A stretch of 64,000 nt of DNA. Source: J054 sp965221985 (GTDB lineage Bacteria; Pseudomonadota; Gammaproteobacteria; Steroidobacterales; GCA-2729495). Under the pieces are notes generated by a model. That model was not told the DNA's origin. It saw only the letters and a program-made list of their open reading frames with translations, and made no database searches. The stretch is taken from the NCBI GenBank assembly GCA_965221985.1, contig OZ244928.1, positions 620,001 to 684,000 on the forward strand, read 5' to 3'. The translations under genes and the position numbers were made by a program. Shown here piece by piece: positions 52,568 to 60,166 of the stretch (positions are counted from its first letter, which is position 1; each line of letters starts with the position of its first letter).

Positions 52568-54394
52568 TCAGCGCCGGGCCTGGGGTTCCTGGGACCCCAG
52601 CGTGGCCAAGCTATCAGCCAGCCGGACCAAATTGAGAAATTCACCGCGATAGCCATCGTGATCATCGCCGCGCGCATCCCTGGCGAGATCAATGACGTCG
52701 TTGTAACCAAAGTCCTGCAAATACTCACCGCCGCGCAGGATCTGGCCGAAGCCGGCCACCGCGGCAGCAAAACGTAGCTCCGCCGAGGGCTCATAATCCC
52801 GTCTCTTGCCGGGTAAGCGCACGGGCTGTTCGATCAGCTTGCTGATTTTGCCTTCTGGCGCTTTATAGCGAAGCCGGACAAACGCCACCTCCTCATTGTT
52901 GCTACGGCGCTTTCTTTTCGACTCACCATAGCGCAGCGGATCGATCAGTTGACCTTCGCTACCCACTAAAGCCAGCTCATAGAGCGCGGTGACGGTATGG
53001 CCTGCACCGATTTCACCGGCATCGATCTTATCGTTGTTGAAATCTTCACGCCGCAACATGCGATTTTCGTAACCAATCAAGCGATACTCGGCCACCACAT
53101 CGGGATTGAATTCCACTTGGATCTTCACATCCTTCGCGATGGTTTGCAGCGTTGATGACAACTGCTCCACCAGCACTTTGCGGCCTTCATTCAGGTTATC
53201 GATGTAAGCGTGATTGCCATTGCCGGCATCAGCCAACTGCTCCATGAGATGGTCGTTGTAGTTTCCGGCACCGAAACCCAGAGTGGTCAACGATATGCCG
53301 GCTTCACGCTCCCGTTCCACCAGATCAATCAAAGTATCGAAGTCCACCGTACCCACGTTGAAGTCACCATCGGTGGCCAACATGATCCGGTTGATACCGC
53401 CGCGCACAAAGCCCTGCTGAGCCATTTCATAGGCGGCGCGGATACCGCCGGCACCGTTGGTGGATCCGCCGGCTGCCAGGCGCGCCAGTGCTGCGTTGAT
53501 TTTCGCGTGCTCATCGCCCGGCGTGGGCTCGAGGACTACGCCCGCGGCGCCTGCGTAAACCACTAGCGACACGCGATCATCCTCGTTCAGCTGTCGCGTC
53601 AAGAGTTTCATGGATTGTTTCAGTAAGGGCAGCTTACGATCGTCCCGCATGGAACCGGATACATCGATTAAGAAAACCAGGTTGGCTGACTTGCGCTCGG
53701 CGGCCGGCACTTCGTAGCCCTTGATGCCCACTTGCAGCAGTAAACGATCAGGATTCCAAGGCGCGGTGGCCACTTCTGTACGCACCGCGAAGGGGCGGTC
53801 GCGACTATCCGGCACTGGGTAGTCATAGTCGAAATAGTTAATGAGTTCTTCGACCCGCACGGCGTCTTGGGGTGGCAGGCGACCTTCGTTGAGAATGCGG
53901 CGGACGTTGCTGTATGCGCCCGTATCCACGTCGATGCTAAAGGTCGAAACGGGTTGCTCAGCAACTAGGCGCAGAGGATTCGGAATAATTTCGCCATAGT
54001 TCTCGCGGTCCAGGGGTTCGACGGGATGGTAGATGTTGCCTGGGCAACAAGGCACGGGGTAGGCCATGTCGGCAGTGCCCATTAGGCTTTCGTTGCGGTC
54101 GCGGTGAGCCTGTTTACCCACCGCGACAGTGGCCGGCACCTGATTGACAACAAGCGCCGCTGAATCGATGGCTTCGCGCGATTCTAGATCGCTGTCATCG
54201 GCTCGGTAGGGCTCAATTTTTTCCTCTTCTGGTGGCGGATTGACAGCGTGTTCTGGATCAGAGATCGGGTCCACGGTCGAGGTCCTTGAGTCGGGTCCGT
54301 CTTCCTGGGTCGCACAGGCGACCAGGAACAAGACCAGCAGGCAAAGTACCAGCTTGCTTGGGGCGAGACGCCCCATTATGTTGAGTAGACGCAT
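52568..54394 (-). CDS. VWA domain lipoprotein (YfbK-like)
   Basis: A 608-residue lipoprotein with the lipobox LVAC (Cys27). An N-terminal VWA-associated domain (about 145-200, TFSIDVDTGAYSNVRRILNEG) precedes a von Willebrand factor A domain (about 238-410). The metal-binding MIDAS is intact (LIDVSGSM with DxSxS at 244-248; TNGAGGI and ATDGDFN supply the other ligands). A C-terminal DUF3520-like region follows. This layout matches YfbK-like proteins. It lies upstream of the ECF sigma gene, so it may be part of the same regulatory operon. Confidence 0.9.
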   Translation of the reverse strand: MRLLNIMGRLAPSKLVLCLLVLFLVACATQEDGPDSRTSTVDPISDPEHAVNPPPEEEKIEPYRADDSDLESREAIDSAALVVNQVPATVAVGKQAHRDRNESLMGTADMAYPVPCCPGNIYHPVEPLDRENYGEIIPNPLRLVAEQPVSTFSIDVDTGAYSNVRRILNEGRLPPQDAVRVEELINYFDYDYPVPDSRDRPFAVRTEVATAPWNPDRLLLQVGIKGYEVPAAERKSANLVFLIDVSGSMRDDRKLPLLKQSMKLLTRQLNEDDRVSLVVYAGAAGVVLEPTPGDEHAKINAALARLAAGGSTNGAGGIRAAYEMAQQGFVRGGINRIMLATDGDFNVGTVDFDTLIDLVEREREAGISLTTLGFGAGNYNDHLMEQLADAGNGNHAYIDNLNEGRKVLVEQLSSTLQTIAKDVKIQVEFNPDVVAEYRLIGYENRMLRREDFNNDKIDAGEIGAGHTVTALYELALVGSEGQLIDPLRYGESKRKRRSNNEEVAFVRLRYKAPEGKISKLIEQPVRLPGKRRDYEPSAELRFAAAVAGFGQILRGGEYLQDFGYNDVIDLARDARGDDHDGYRGEFLNLVRLADSLATLGSQEPQARR

Positions 54395-54489
54395 GACGTT
54401 TTATTCTCCGTTGGTGTACAGAGGCTATAAACGCCAAGAACCTCGAAACGGGGTTAAACCCGCCAAAAAATTTTATCGCCCTGGTTCGA

Positions 54490-55128
54490 TTAAGCCTTCG
54501 ATCGGCCCTGTTTGAGGCTGGTGGACAAACGCTCGTGCAGCGGGCTAGACCGCGGAATATGCGCAAGCAAAAATTCCATTTGGTCCACCAAGACGCGGCG
54601 ACCCTTCAGGTAAATGTACTCGGCATAATTCGGCGTAAAGGGGACGGCGAGTAATTCCATGCCGGCTTGGTCCGGAGTTCGGCCGCCCTTGTGGTTATTA
54701 CAGCGCCGGCAGGCGGTAATGACGTTTTGCCAACTGTCCTCACCACCTTGGCTCAGCGGACGAATGTGGTCGCGGGTAAGGTCTCGTGACATGAAGTGCT
54801 GGCCGCAGTACATGCATAGCTGGCCGTCGCGTCTGAATAGGGTGTTGTTATTAAGAGGCGGTGTATATCGATCGCGCAGTTCCGCAATGCCATGGGTACG
54901 TCCCACCGTCGCAATTATGGAACTAACTTCCACGGAACTGCGTTGCCCAGTGCGTGCGCATATCCCGCCGTACACCCGGTATAGGGCGGAGCCGCAGGCA
55001 TATGCAACCTGCTCAGAATGATACAGGCGCACCGCATCGCGGTAGTCGATCCATTCCAGCGGCATGCCGGACACGTCAGTCCGCAGGACCTGCTGAGAAA
55101 GGTCAACGCTTGTGCTTAGCGAATCCAT
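54490..55128 (-). CDS. HNH endonuclease family protein
   Basis: A 212-residue protein with a C-terminal HNH domain: LCMYCGQHF, RDHIRPLSQGGEDSWQNVITACRRCNNHKGG, which holds the HNH His and Asn and two zinc-type Cys pairs. The N-terminal 90 residues (WIDYRDAVRLYHSEQVAY) match the DUF found with this type in many proteobacteria. It may act in DNA repair or as an orphan nuclease; no methylase or toxin partner is next to it. It is divergent from pntA. Confidence 0.88.
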   Translation of the reverse strand: MDSLSTSVDLSQQVLRTDVSGMPLEWIDYRDAVRLYHSEQVAYACGSALYRVYGGICARTGQRSSVEVSSIIATVGRTHGIAELRDRYTPPLNNNTLFRRDGQLCMYCGQHFMSRDLTRDHIRPLSQGGEDSWQNVITACRRCNNHKGGRTPDQAGMELLAVPFTPNYAEYIYLKGRRVLVDQMEFLLAHIPRSSPLHERLSTSLKQGRSKA

Positions 55129-55296
55129 GCTCTTGATTCATCAACCTAGGACGTAATCATCCAAACCCGCGGGAAGAAAATCAAATTTACGCATTATCTG
55201 GCTTATGTCATGATGCGGCCCCGAACAGGGGTGCAGCCGACATTCTCCGTGACGGCAGCTTGTAGACCCGCAACCGCAATCGACCCGGAGCCCATC

Positions 55297-56430
55297 ATGC
55301 CACTGACAATCGGTGTGGCCAAAGAAACCACTGCCGGCGAAAACCGGGTGGCCATTGTGCCCGAAGTTCTTCGCAAGCTAATCGCCGCGAAAACGGAAGT
55401 TGTCATTGAGAGCGGCGCGGCCTTATCCGCGGGCATTGCGAATCAAGCATTCGATGGCGCGCAGCTCGTCGGTGATTTTTCCACCGTCGCGCAAGTAGCC
55501 GATGTGGTGCTCTGCGTGCAACCCATCACCATTGACCAGGCTGATGAACTGCGCCCGGATACCGTTGTGATTGGCTTCATGCAAGCCCATCGCCAAGCAG
55601 ATTTGATTAATAGATTTCGGGAAAAAAACATCACTAGTTTCGCCATGGAGTTTGTTCCGCGAATTTCCCGCGCGCAATCTATGGATGCGCTTTCATCCCA
55701 GGCAGCTGTGGCCGGTTATAAGGCGGTCCTGCTCGGGGCCAATGCCTTGGACAAATTTCTGCCCATGTTGACCACGGCCGCGGGAACCATACGGCCGGCT
55801 CAAGCACTGGTGATGGGCGCGGGGGTTGCTGGCTTACAAGCCATTGCCACCGCAAAAAGGCTCGGTGCCATTGTAAAGGCTTTCGATGTACGCAGTGCCA
55901 CCAAAGAACAAATCGAATCCCTAGGGGCAAAATTTATAGACACGGGCGTGTCGGCCGAAGGCGAAGGTGGGTATGCCCGTGAGCTAACGGACGAGGAACG
56001 GCAAGAACAACAAGCGGCTCTAGATGACCACGTCGCGAAAGCCGACCTAGTCATCACCACGGCGGCTGTTCCCGGCAAGCCGGCACCACGACTAATCAGC
56101 CAGGTCACGGTGGAACGCATGCAGCCTGGTGCTGTGATCGTCGACCTGGGTGCCGAAAGTGGCGGCAATTGCGAGCTGACACAAACCGGTGAGACCATCG
56201 TTCACCGCGGTGTGACCATTATTGGCCCCGTTAACTTACCGGCTTCAATTGCTCGCCACGCCAGCGAAATGTACGCCCGCAATCTTTATAACTTTTTGCA
56301 GCCGGCGATTGTAGACGGTGAACTGAAGATTGATTGGACTGATGAAGTATTCGCCGGTGCAGTGCTCAGCCATGCAGGCGAAATAAAGCATGAACCTACA
56401 CGAAAGGCCATCAAGGGAGGCCGGGCATGA
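55297..56430 (+). CDS. pntAA: NAD(P) transhydrogenase subunit alpha, part 1 (NAD-binding domain I)
   Basis: The soluble NAD(H)-binding domain I of proton-translocating transhydrogenase, 377 residues. MPLTIGVAKETTAGENRVAI is the family start; the ATG at 55297 has CGGAG upstream, so a 29-codon longer frame is rejected. The NAD fold is VMGAGVAGLQAIATAKRLGA and the mobile RQD-type loop appears as conserved residues before VAGYKAVLLGAN. The protein ends before the membrane helices, which are in the next gene (split pntA). Confidence 0.95.
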   Translation: MPLTIGVAKETTAGENRVAIVPEVLRKLIAAKTEVVIESGAALSAGIANQAFDGAQLVGDFSTVAQVADVVLCVQPITIDQADELRPDTVVIGFMQAHRQADLINRFREKNITSFAMEFVPRISRAQSMDALSSQAAVAGYKAVLLGANALDKFLPMLTTAAGTIRPAQALVMGAGVAGLQAIATAKRLGAIVKAFDVRSATKEQIESLGAKFIDTGVSAEGEGGYARELTDEERQEQQAALDDHVAKADLVITTAAVPGKPAPRLISQVTVERMQPGAVIVDLGAESGGNCELTQTGETIVHRGVTIIGPVNLPASIARHASEMYARNLYNFLQPAIVDGELKIDWTDEVFAGAVLSHAGEIKHEPTRKAIKGGRA

Positions 56431-56723
56431 TCGAACTCAGTGGCTTTGCGGCTCTTTATATATTCATGTTGGCCGCCTTTACCGGCTACGAAGTCATCGC
56501 CAGAGTACCGGCCATCTTGCACACCCCCCTGATGTCGGGCTCCAACTTCGTGCACGGCATTGTGCTGGTGGGCGCCATGGTCGCCCTGGGGCAGACAGAA
56601 TCCACGGCCGGACAAATCATTGGCTTCGTCGGTGTGATCTTAGCAGCCGGCAATGCGGTGGGTGGCTATGTGGTCACCGAACGCATGCTAGAGATGTTTC
56701 GCACTAGCGGGGAGAAGAAGTAG
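56427..56723 (+). CDS. pntAB: NAD(P) transhydrogenase subunit alpha, part 2 (membrane)
   Basis: A 98-residue membrane protein with three to four helices (LYIFMLAAFTGYEVIARVP, FVHGIVLVGAMVALG). It is the membrane half of the alpha subunit (domain II). It overlaps pntAA by 4 bp (ATGA) and pntB by 1 bp. In E. coli these two parts are fused. Confidence 0.93.
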   Translation: MIELSGFAALYIFMLAAFTGYEVIARVPAILHTPLMSGSNFVHGIVLVGAMVALGQTESTAGQIIGFVGVILAAGNAVGGYVVTERMLEMFRTSGEKK

Positions 56724-58102
56724 TGGGTGACTCCTCTCCCATGGGGCTGATTATTCAAGTTAGCTATTTCGTTGCGGCCTTCTTGTTCATCATGGGCTTG
56801 AAGCGCATGAGTTCGCCCGTGACCGCGGCCAGCGGCATCAAGTGGGCAGGCCTCGGCATGGTGGTGGCAACCCTCATCACTTTCACTTATCCCGACATGC
56901 ATTCCTACGGTCTAATGACCGTGGGTATCTTCATTGGCGGTATTCTGGCGTGGTGGACCGGCAAACGCGTGGCCATGACTGACATGCCGCAAATGATTGC
57001 GCTGTACAACGGCATGGGCGGTGGTGCCGCCGCCGCTATCTCGGCGGTGGAGCTACTAAAGCCGGAGGCCCACGGTGTTGTGATCATGACGCTGGCCGTG
57101 CTGGGTGGTCTCATTGGATCGGTGTCCTTCTCGGGTAGCTTGATTGCCTTCGGCAAACTGCAAGGCTTAATCAAGGGGTCGTTTCGGTTTCGCGGGCAAA
57201 ACTGGGCCAATGGTGCCTTGCTCGCCGTCACGGTCTTGTTGGGCATCGGCATGATTTCGCAGTCCGGCGAAATTAGCGGTGTCACTTTGTTCTTTTTATT
57301 GGCGCTACTCATTGGCGTTACCATGACCTTACCCATCGGCGGTGCCGACATGCCGGTGGTGATTTCCCTGTACAACGCCCTGACCGGTTTGGCTGTGGCT
57401 TTTGAAGGTTTCGTGCTCAACAACGCAGCCATGATTATTGCCGGCACCGTGGTGGGCTCCGCCGGTACACTGCTAACCCAGCTGATGGCGAAAGCGATGA
57501 ACCGGTCGCTGGCAAATGTCTTGTTCAGTGGCTTTGGCGATACGGCCAGCGAGGGCGGGGAAGTCCAAGGCAGCATGAAGCCCATCGAAGCCACGGACGT
57601 GGGTGTCATGATGGCCTTCGCCAACAAAGTCATCATCGTTCCAGGTTACGGCATGGCCGTTGCCCAGGCTCAACACAAAGTGTGGGAACTGTCCCAACGA
57701 CTCATTGACCGGGGAGTGGCTGTGAAGTTTGCCATTCACCCCGTGGCCGGACGCATGCCCGGACATATGAATGTGTTACTGGCCGAGGCCGGCGTGCCCT
57801 ACGATTTAATCTATGACGCCGATGAAATCAACGCGGAATTTGAAAACGCCGATGTGGCCCTCGTCATTGGTGCCAACGACGTGGTGAATCCCGTAGCACG
57901 CACTGATCCGTCCAGCCCCATTTTTGGCATGCCAATACTAGATGCCGATAAAGCCAAGAATTGTATCGTGGTGAAACGCGGACAAGGTGCGGGCTTCTCG
58001 GGTATTGAGAACGCGCTGTTCTTTTTGGATAACACGCGGATGCTTTACGGTGATGGACAGGCTATGGCAGCGGAATTAATACAGGCTGTTAAGGAGCTTT
58101 AG
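56723..58102 (+). CDS. pntB: NAD(P) transhydrogenase subunit beta
   Basis: A 459-residue subunit with about nine membrane helices (domain II) and the NADP(H)-binding domain III. GMGGGAAAAISAVELL and YNALTGLAVAFEGFVL are membrane motifs. Domain III shows IIVPGYGMAVAQAQHKV, FAIHPVAGRMPGHMNVLLAEAGVPYD and VVKRGQGAGFSGIEN. The start is GTG at 56723, sharing a base with the pntAB stop. The enzyme uses the proton gradient to make NADPH, which suits an organism with an NAD-type isocitrate dehydrogenase. Confidence 0.97.
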   Translation: MGDSSPMGLIIQVSYFVAAFLFIMGLKRMSSPVTAASGIKWAGLGMVVATLITFTYPDMHSYGLMTVGIFIGGILAWWTGKRVAMTDMPQMIALYNGMGGGAAAAISAVELLKPEAHGVVIMTLAVLGGLIGSVSFSGSLIAFGKLQGLIKGSFRFRGQNWANGALLAVTVLLGIGMISQSGEISGVTLFFLLALLIGVTMTLPIGGADMPVVISLYNALTGLAVAFEGFVLNNAAMIIAGTVVGSAGTLLTQLMAKAMNRSLANVLFSGFGDTASEGGEVQGSMKPIEATDVGVMMAFANKVIIVPGYGMAVAQAQHKVWELSQRLIDRGVAVKFAIHPVAGRMPGHMNVLLAEAGVPYDLIYDADEINAEFENADVALVIGANDVVNPVARTDPSSPIFGMPILDADKAKNCIVVKRGQGAGFSGIENALFFLDNTRMLYGDGQAMAAELIQAVKEL

Positions 58103-58131
58103 CCGCGGCGCGATTGCGAGTTCGATTTGTG

Positions 58132-58602
58132 CTAATCGCGTCGCCTCACGTCCCGCTGACGCTGCTGCCGCAGCCGTTGCCGCTGATCCGGCGTCAGTCG
58201 CCGCCAATTCTCGCGTAGTCTTTGGCGTCTTTCTGGAGATAGCTGACGGAAGCGGCGAAAGTTATCTCGCACACGTTGCTGCTGATCCGGAGACAGTTGG
58301 CGATAGCGGTCGAATTGATCGCGCAATCTGGCGCGCTGCTCAGCATTGAGTTTTTGCCAGCGCTGGAAGCGATTGCGGGCCTGTATGCGCTGCTCTGCAT
58401 CCATGGCAAGCCAGCGGGTGGAACCGGCAGCCAAGCGTTTCTGTTGCGCCGGCGAAAGCTCCGCCCATTTTTCAGCCATTGGTGAGAGCAGCTGTTGCTG
58501 TTCAGTACTCAGAGCATCCCAACTGGCGCCATCTTCGGCGCTATGACCTAAGGGCGCCAGCAGCAATAAGCTCACAATCAAAATTTTAGCCTGCATCTTC
58601 AT
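58132..58602 (-). CDS. DUF3106 domain protein, Arg/Gln-rich repeats
   Basis: A small exported protein of about 156 residues. The start at 58602 (MKMQAKILIVSLLLLAPLGHSA) gives a signal peptide and overlaps the preceding gene by 17 bp; a start further up has none. The mature part has five or more repeats of about 15 residues built on L[ST]P[ED]QRQR[LV]R, typical of DUF3106. It is the last gene of the ECF sigma operon at 58132-59807. Function unknown; the basic helices suggest envelope or nucleic-acid contact. Confidence 0.82.
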   Translation of the reverse strand: MKMQAKILIVSLLLLAPLGHSAEDGASWDALSTEQQQLLSPMAEKWAELSPAQQKRLAAGSTRWLAMDAEQRIQARNRFQRWQKLNAEQRARLRDQFDRYRQLSPDQQQRVRDNFRRFRQLSPERRQRLRENWRRLTPDQRQRLRQQRQRDVRRRD

Positions 58603-58804
58603 CTCTACTTTCCGGTTCCACCACCACGGGCTCTGGTTGTTCATCGGCCACGCCCGGAGGCAGGGCGTCGAAAAAACTCTCCCAATTTTCTTGCTGATCG
58701 ACACTGCCCAGGAATTCTAGAAATTCCATATCAGGCGTCTCGTCCGCATATCCGGGCCAAGGTCCGAGCAACAGCCCCCCCGCGACGATGAGGGCGGACT
58801 TCAT
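58586..58804 (-). CDS. Small exported acidic protein, 72 residues
   Basis: Not recognised. A signal peptide (MKSALIVAGGLLLGPWPGYA) is followed by about 50 acidic residues (MEFLEFLGSVDQQENWESFF, then a Pro-, Glu-rich tail). It overlaps the upstream DUF3619 gene by 4 bp and the downstream DUF3106 gene by 17 bp, so it is surely part of the operon. The ME(F/D)LEFLG pattern also occurs at the end of the preceding DUF3619 protein (MLEDLEFYSWL), perhaps a shared contact motif. Confidence 0.72.
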   Translation of the reverse strand: MKSALIVAGGLLLGPWPGYADETPDMEFLEFLGSVDQQENWESFFDALPPGVADEQPEPVVVEPESRDEDAG

Positions 58805-59202
58805 CCCGCGGCACCCTCCCCGTCTGTAAAATCCTCAGCCGCCAGCCAGCTGTAAAACTCGAGATCTTCCAGCATGTCGAGGTTTTCCTCAGCCATCAGC
58901 AGTTCCAAATCGCTTGCGGGTAACGCTGAGACATCGGCCATGGCAGGCAGCTCGGTGGCGAAGTCCGGGGGCTGAGGCGCTGTGCGCCAAACACCGATGA
59001 CCAATATCGCCAAGGCAGCCGCTCCAGCAAGAGCCCAGGCTGGCTTTAGTCCGCGCTTGGCGCGATTCGGTATTTCGTTCAAGGCCGCTTGGCGAGCACG
59101 ATTCAGCCGCGAGCGCGTTGACGCATCCAGTGAGTCGGTGCCGTCGCGCAATAGTTCCGTCGAACGCTTTTCAAACCGCGCGATTTTCTCTTCTTCGCTC
59201 AT
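58801..59202 (-). CDS. DUF3619 family membrane protein (likely anti-sigma)
   Basis: A 133-residue single-pass protein starting at 59202, where the ATG overlaps the sigma factor stop by 4 bp. The N-terminal cytoplasmic helix region (LLRDGTDSLDASTRSRLNRARQAAL) is the DUF3619 signature. One membrane helix (PAWALAGAAALAILVIGVW) and an acidic periplasmic tail follow. The family is regularly encoded next to ECF sigma factors, so an anti-sigma role is likely but inferred. Confidence 0.82.
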   Translation of the reverse strand: MSEEEKIARFEKRSTELLRDGTDSLDASTRSRLNRARQAALNEIPNRAKRGLKPAWALAGAAALAILVIGVWRTAPQPPDFATELPAMADVSALPASDLELLMAEENLDMLEDLEFYSWLAAEDFTDGEGAAG

Positions 59203-59807
59203 TCCCAATGATCTCCGAGGGCGTCGCGCAGACGATGCACGGCGCGCGAGTAATGTGTCTTTACGCTGCCGGCGGAACAACCCATGGCAGCGGCGGTTTC
59301 AGCGACATCCAAACCTTCTAGACGACGCAATAAAAAGGCCTGCTGCTGTCGCGCTGGCAGTTCGCCCACGGCTTGTTCCAGTGCCGCCAAGGTATCGCCC
59401 ATGGCAACTTGGCGGTCTGGTTCTAGCTGCGGGGCGCCCGCGGCCAGCACGCCGGCATCCGGCACTTCTTGATCGTCTCTGGGAATCAACCAGCTGAGCA
59501 CCCGCCGGCGCACCGTTTGATGCCGCTGATGATCGCGAGTTCGATTGTGCAAAATCCGGTAAAACAATGGACGCCACTCACTTACCGGTCGATGCGAATA
59601 AGTTTTTACCAAACGAATCATGGCATCTTGCACAATATCCAGCGCATCAGCCTCATTGCGCACTGCGATTTTCGCCACGCGAAAGGCCTGTCCTTCGATC
59701 CCCGCGAGGAAACGATCCATGGCCTGGCGCGTTGCTTGATTCGAATCTTCCAATCGGGACACTGGCAGCGAATCCTTTCGCGGGAGTTTAATCACACACT
59801 CAGCCAT
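59199..59807 (-). CDS. ECF RNA polymerase sigma factor
   Basis: A 202-residue ECF sigma factor. Region 2: AFRVAKIAVRNEADALDIVQDAMIRLVKTY then WRPLFYRILHNRTRDHQR; region 4: LEQAVGELPARQQQAFLLRRLEGLDVAETAAAMGCSAGSVKTHYSRAVHRLR. The ATG at 59807 is chosen; a 61-codon upstream extension has no sigma-factor features. It heads an operon with the DUF3619, 72-residue and DUF3106 genes, a conserved arrangement in beta- and gammaproteobacteria. Confidence 0.93.
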   Translation of the reverse strand: MAECVIKLPRKDSLPVSRLEDSNQATRQAMDRFLAGIEGQAFRVAKIAVRNEADALDIVQDAMIRLVKTYSHRPVSEWRPLFYRILHNRTRDHQRHQTVRRRVLSWLIPRDDQEVPDAGVLAAGAPQLEPDRQVAMGDTLAALEQAVGELPARQQQAFLLRRLEGLDVAETAAAMGCSAGSVKTHYSRAVHRLRDALGDHWE

Positions 59808-60166
59808 AGAATACTCGTGGTCTCGGGCGCCAGCGGCCAAGAGCCGCCCAGACGATGCCCATTCAGGCAATATAACGGGCCAGATGCCCTGCGGTTGACG
59901 CACGGCGCAGGTGAGACTGGGGCGGGTTATACACATGGTCTCGAATATCATCCGGGGCTTAGCTGGCATTCGCTTCTTGCATTGAAGCAAAAACGCATAA
60001 GCCTTTGTAAAATAAAAATATTTATGCTTAGGTCAATAATTAGCCAGTTTGTCATAAATGCTGACGGTATGCGCTCTTTGGCGCGTTTGGCCCACGCTAT
60101 CCACAGAGTTATCCACAGATTTTGTGGACAACCGGGGTCTGTTTGGCCTCCATCGACGAAAAACGC
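59808..60166. other. Divergent spacer between the ECF sigma operon and priA
   Basis: About 359 nt with no convincing gene. 60000-60060 is strongly A+T-rich (runs of A, TATTTATG, AATAATTAG). It is followed by three DnaA-box-like 9-mers at 60097-60131. Both promoters must lie here. Confidence 0.6.
60097..60131. promoter_or_regulatory. Cluster of three DnaA-box-like sites
   Basis: CTATCCACA (60097-60105), TTATCCACA (60109-60117, the perfect consensus R1-type box) and TGTGGACAA (60123-60131, reverse of TTGTCCACA). The last two face each other with a 5-nt gap. The priA start is 36 nt further. An A+T-rich segment lies 40-100 nt to the left. DnaA control of priA is the simplest reading; a minor DnaA-binding locus is another. 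Confidence 0.75.

Noticed and set aside
58103..58136. Terminator between pntB and the DUF3106 gene
   Set aside because: CGCGATT and AATCGCG can pair, but the stem is 7 bp with an 18-nt loop and no U-tract on either strand.
60000..60131. Chromosomal oriC
   Set aside because: DnaA boxes and an A+T-rich tract are present, but only three boxes are seen and none of the usual oriC neighbours (dnaA, dnaN, gidA, parAB, rpmH) is in the window. Kept only as a DnaA-binding cluster.
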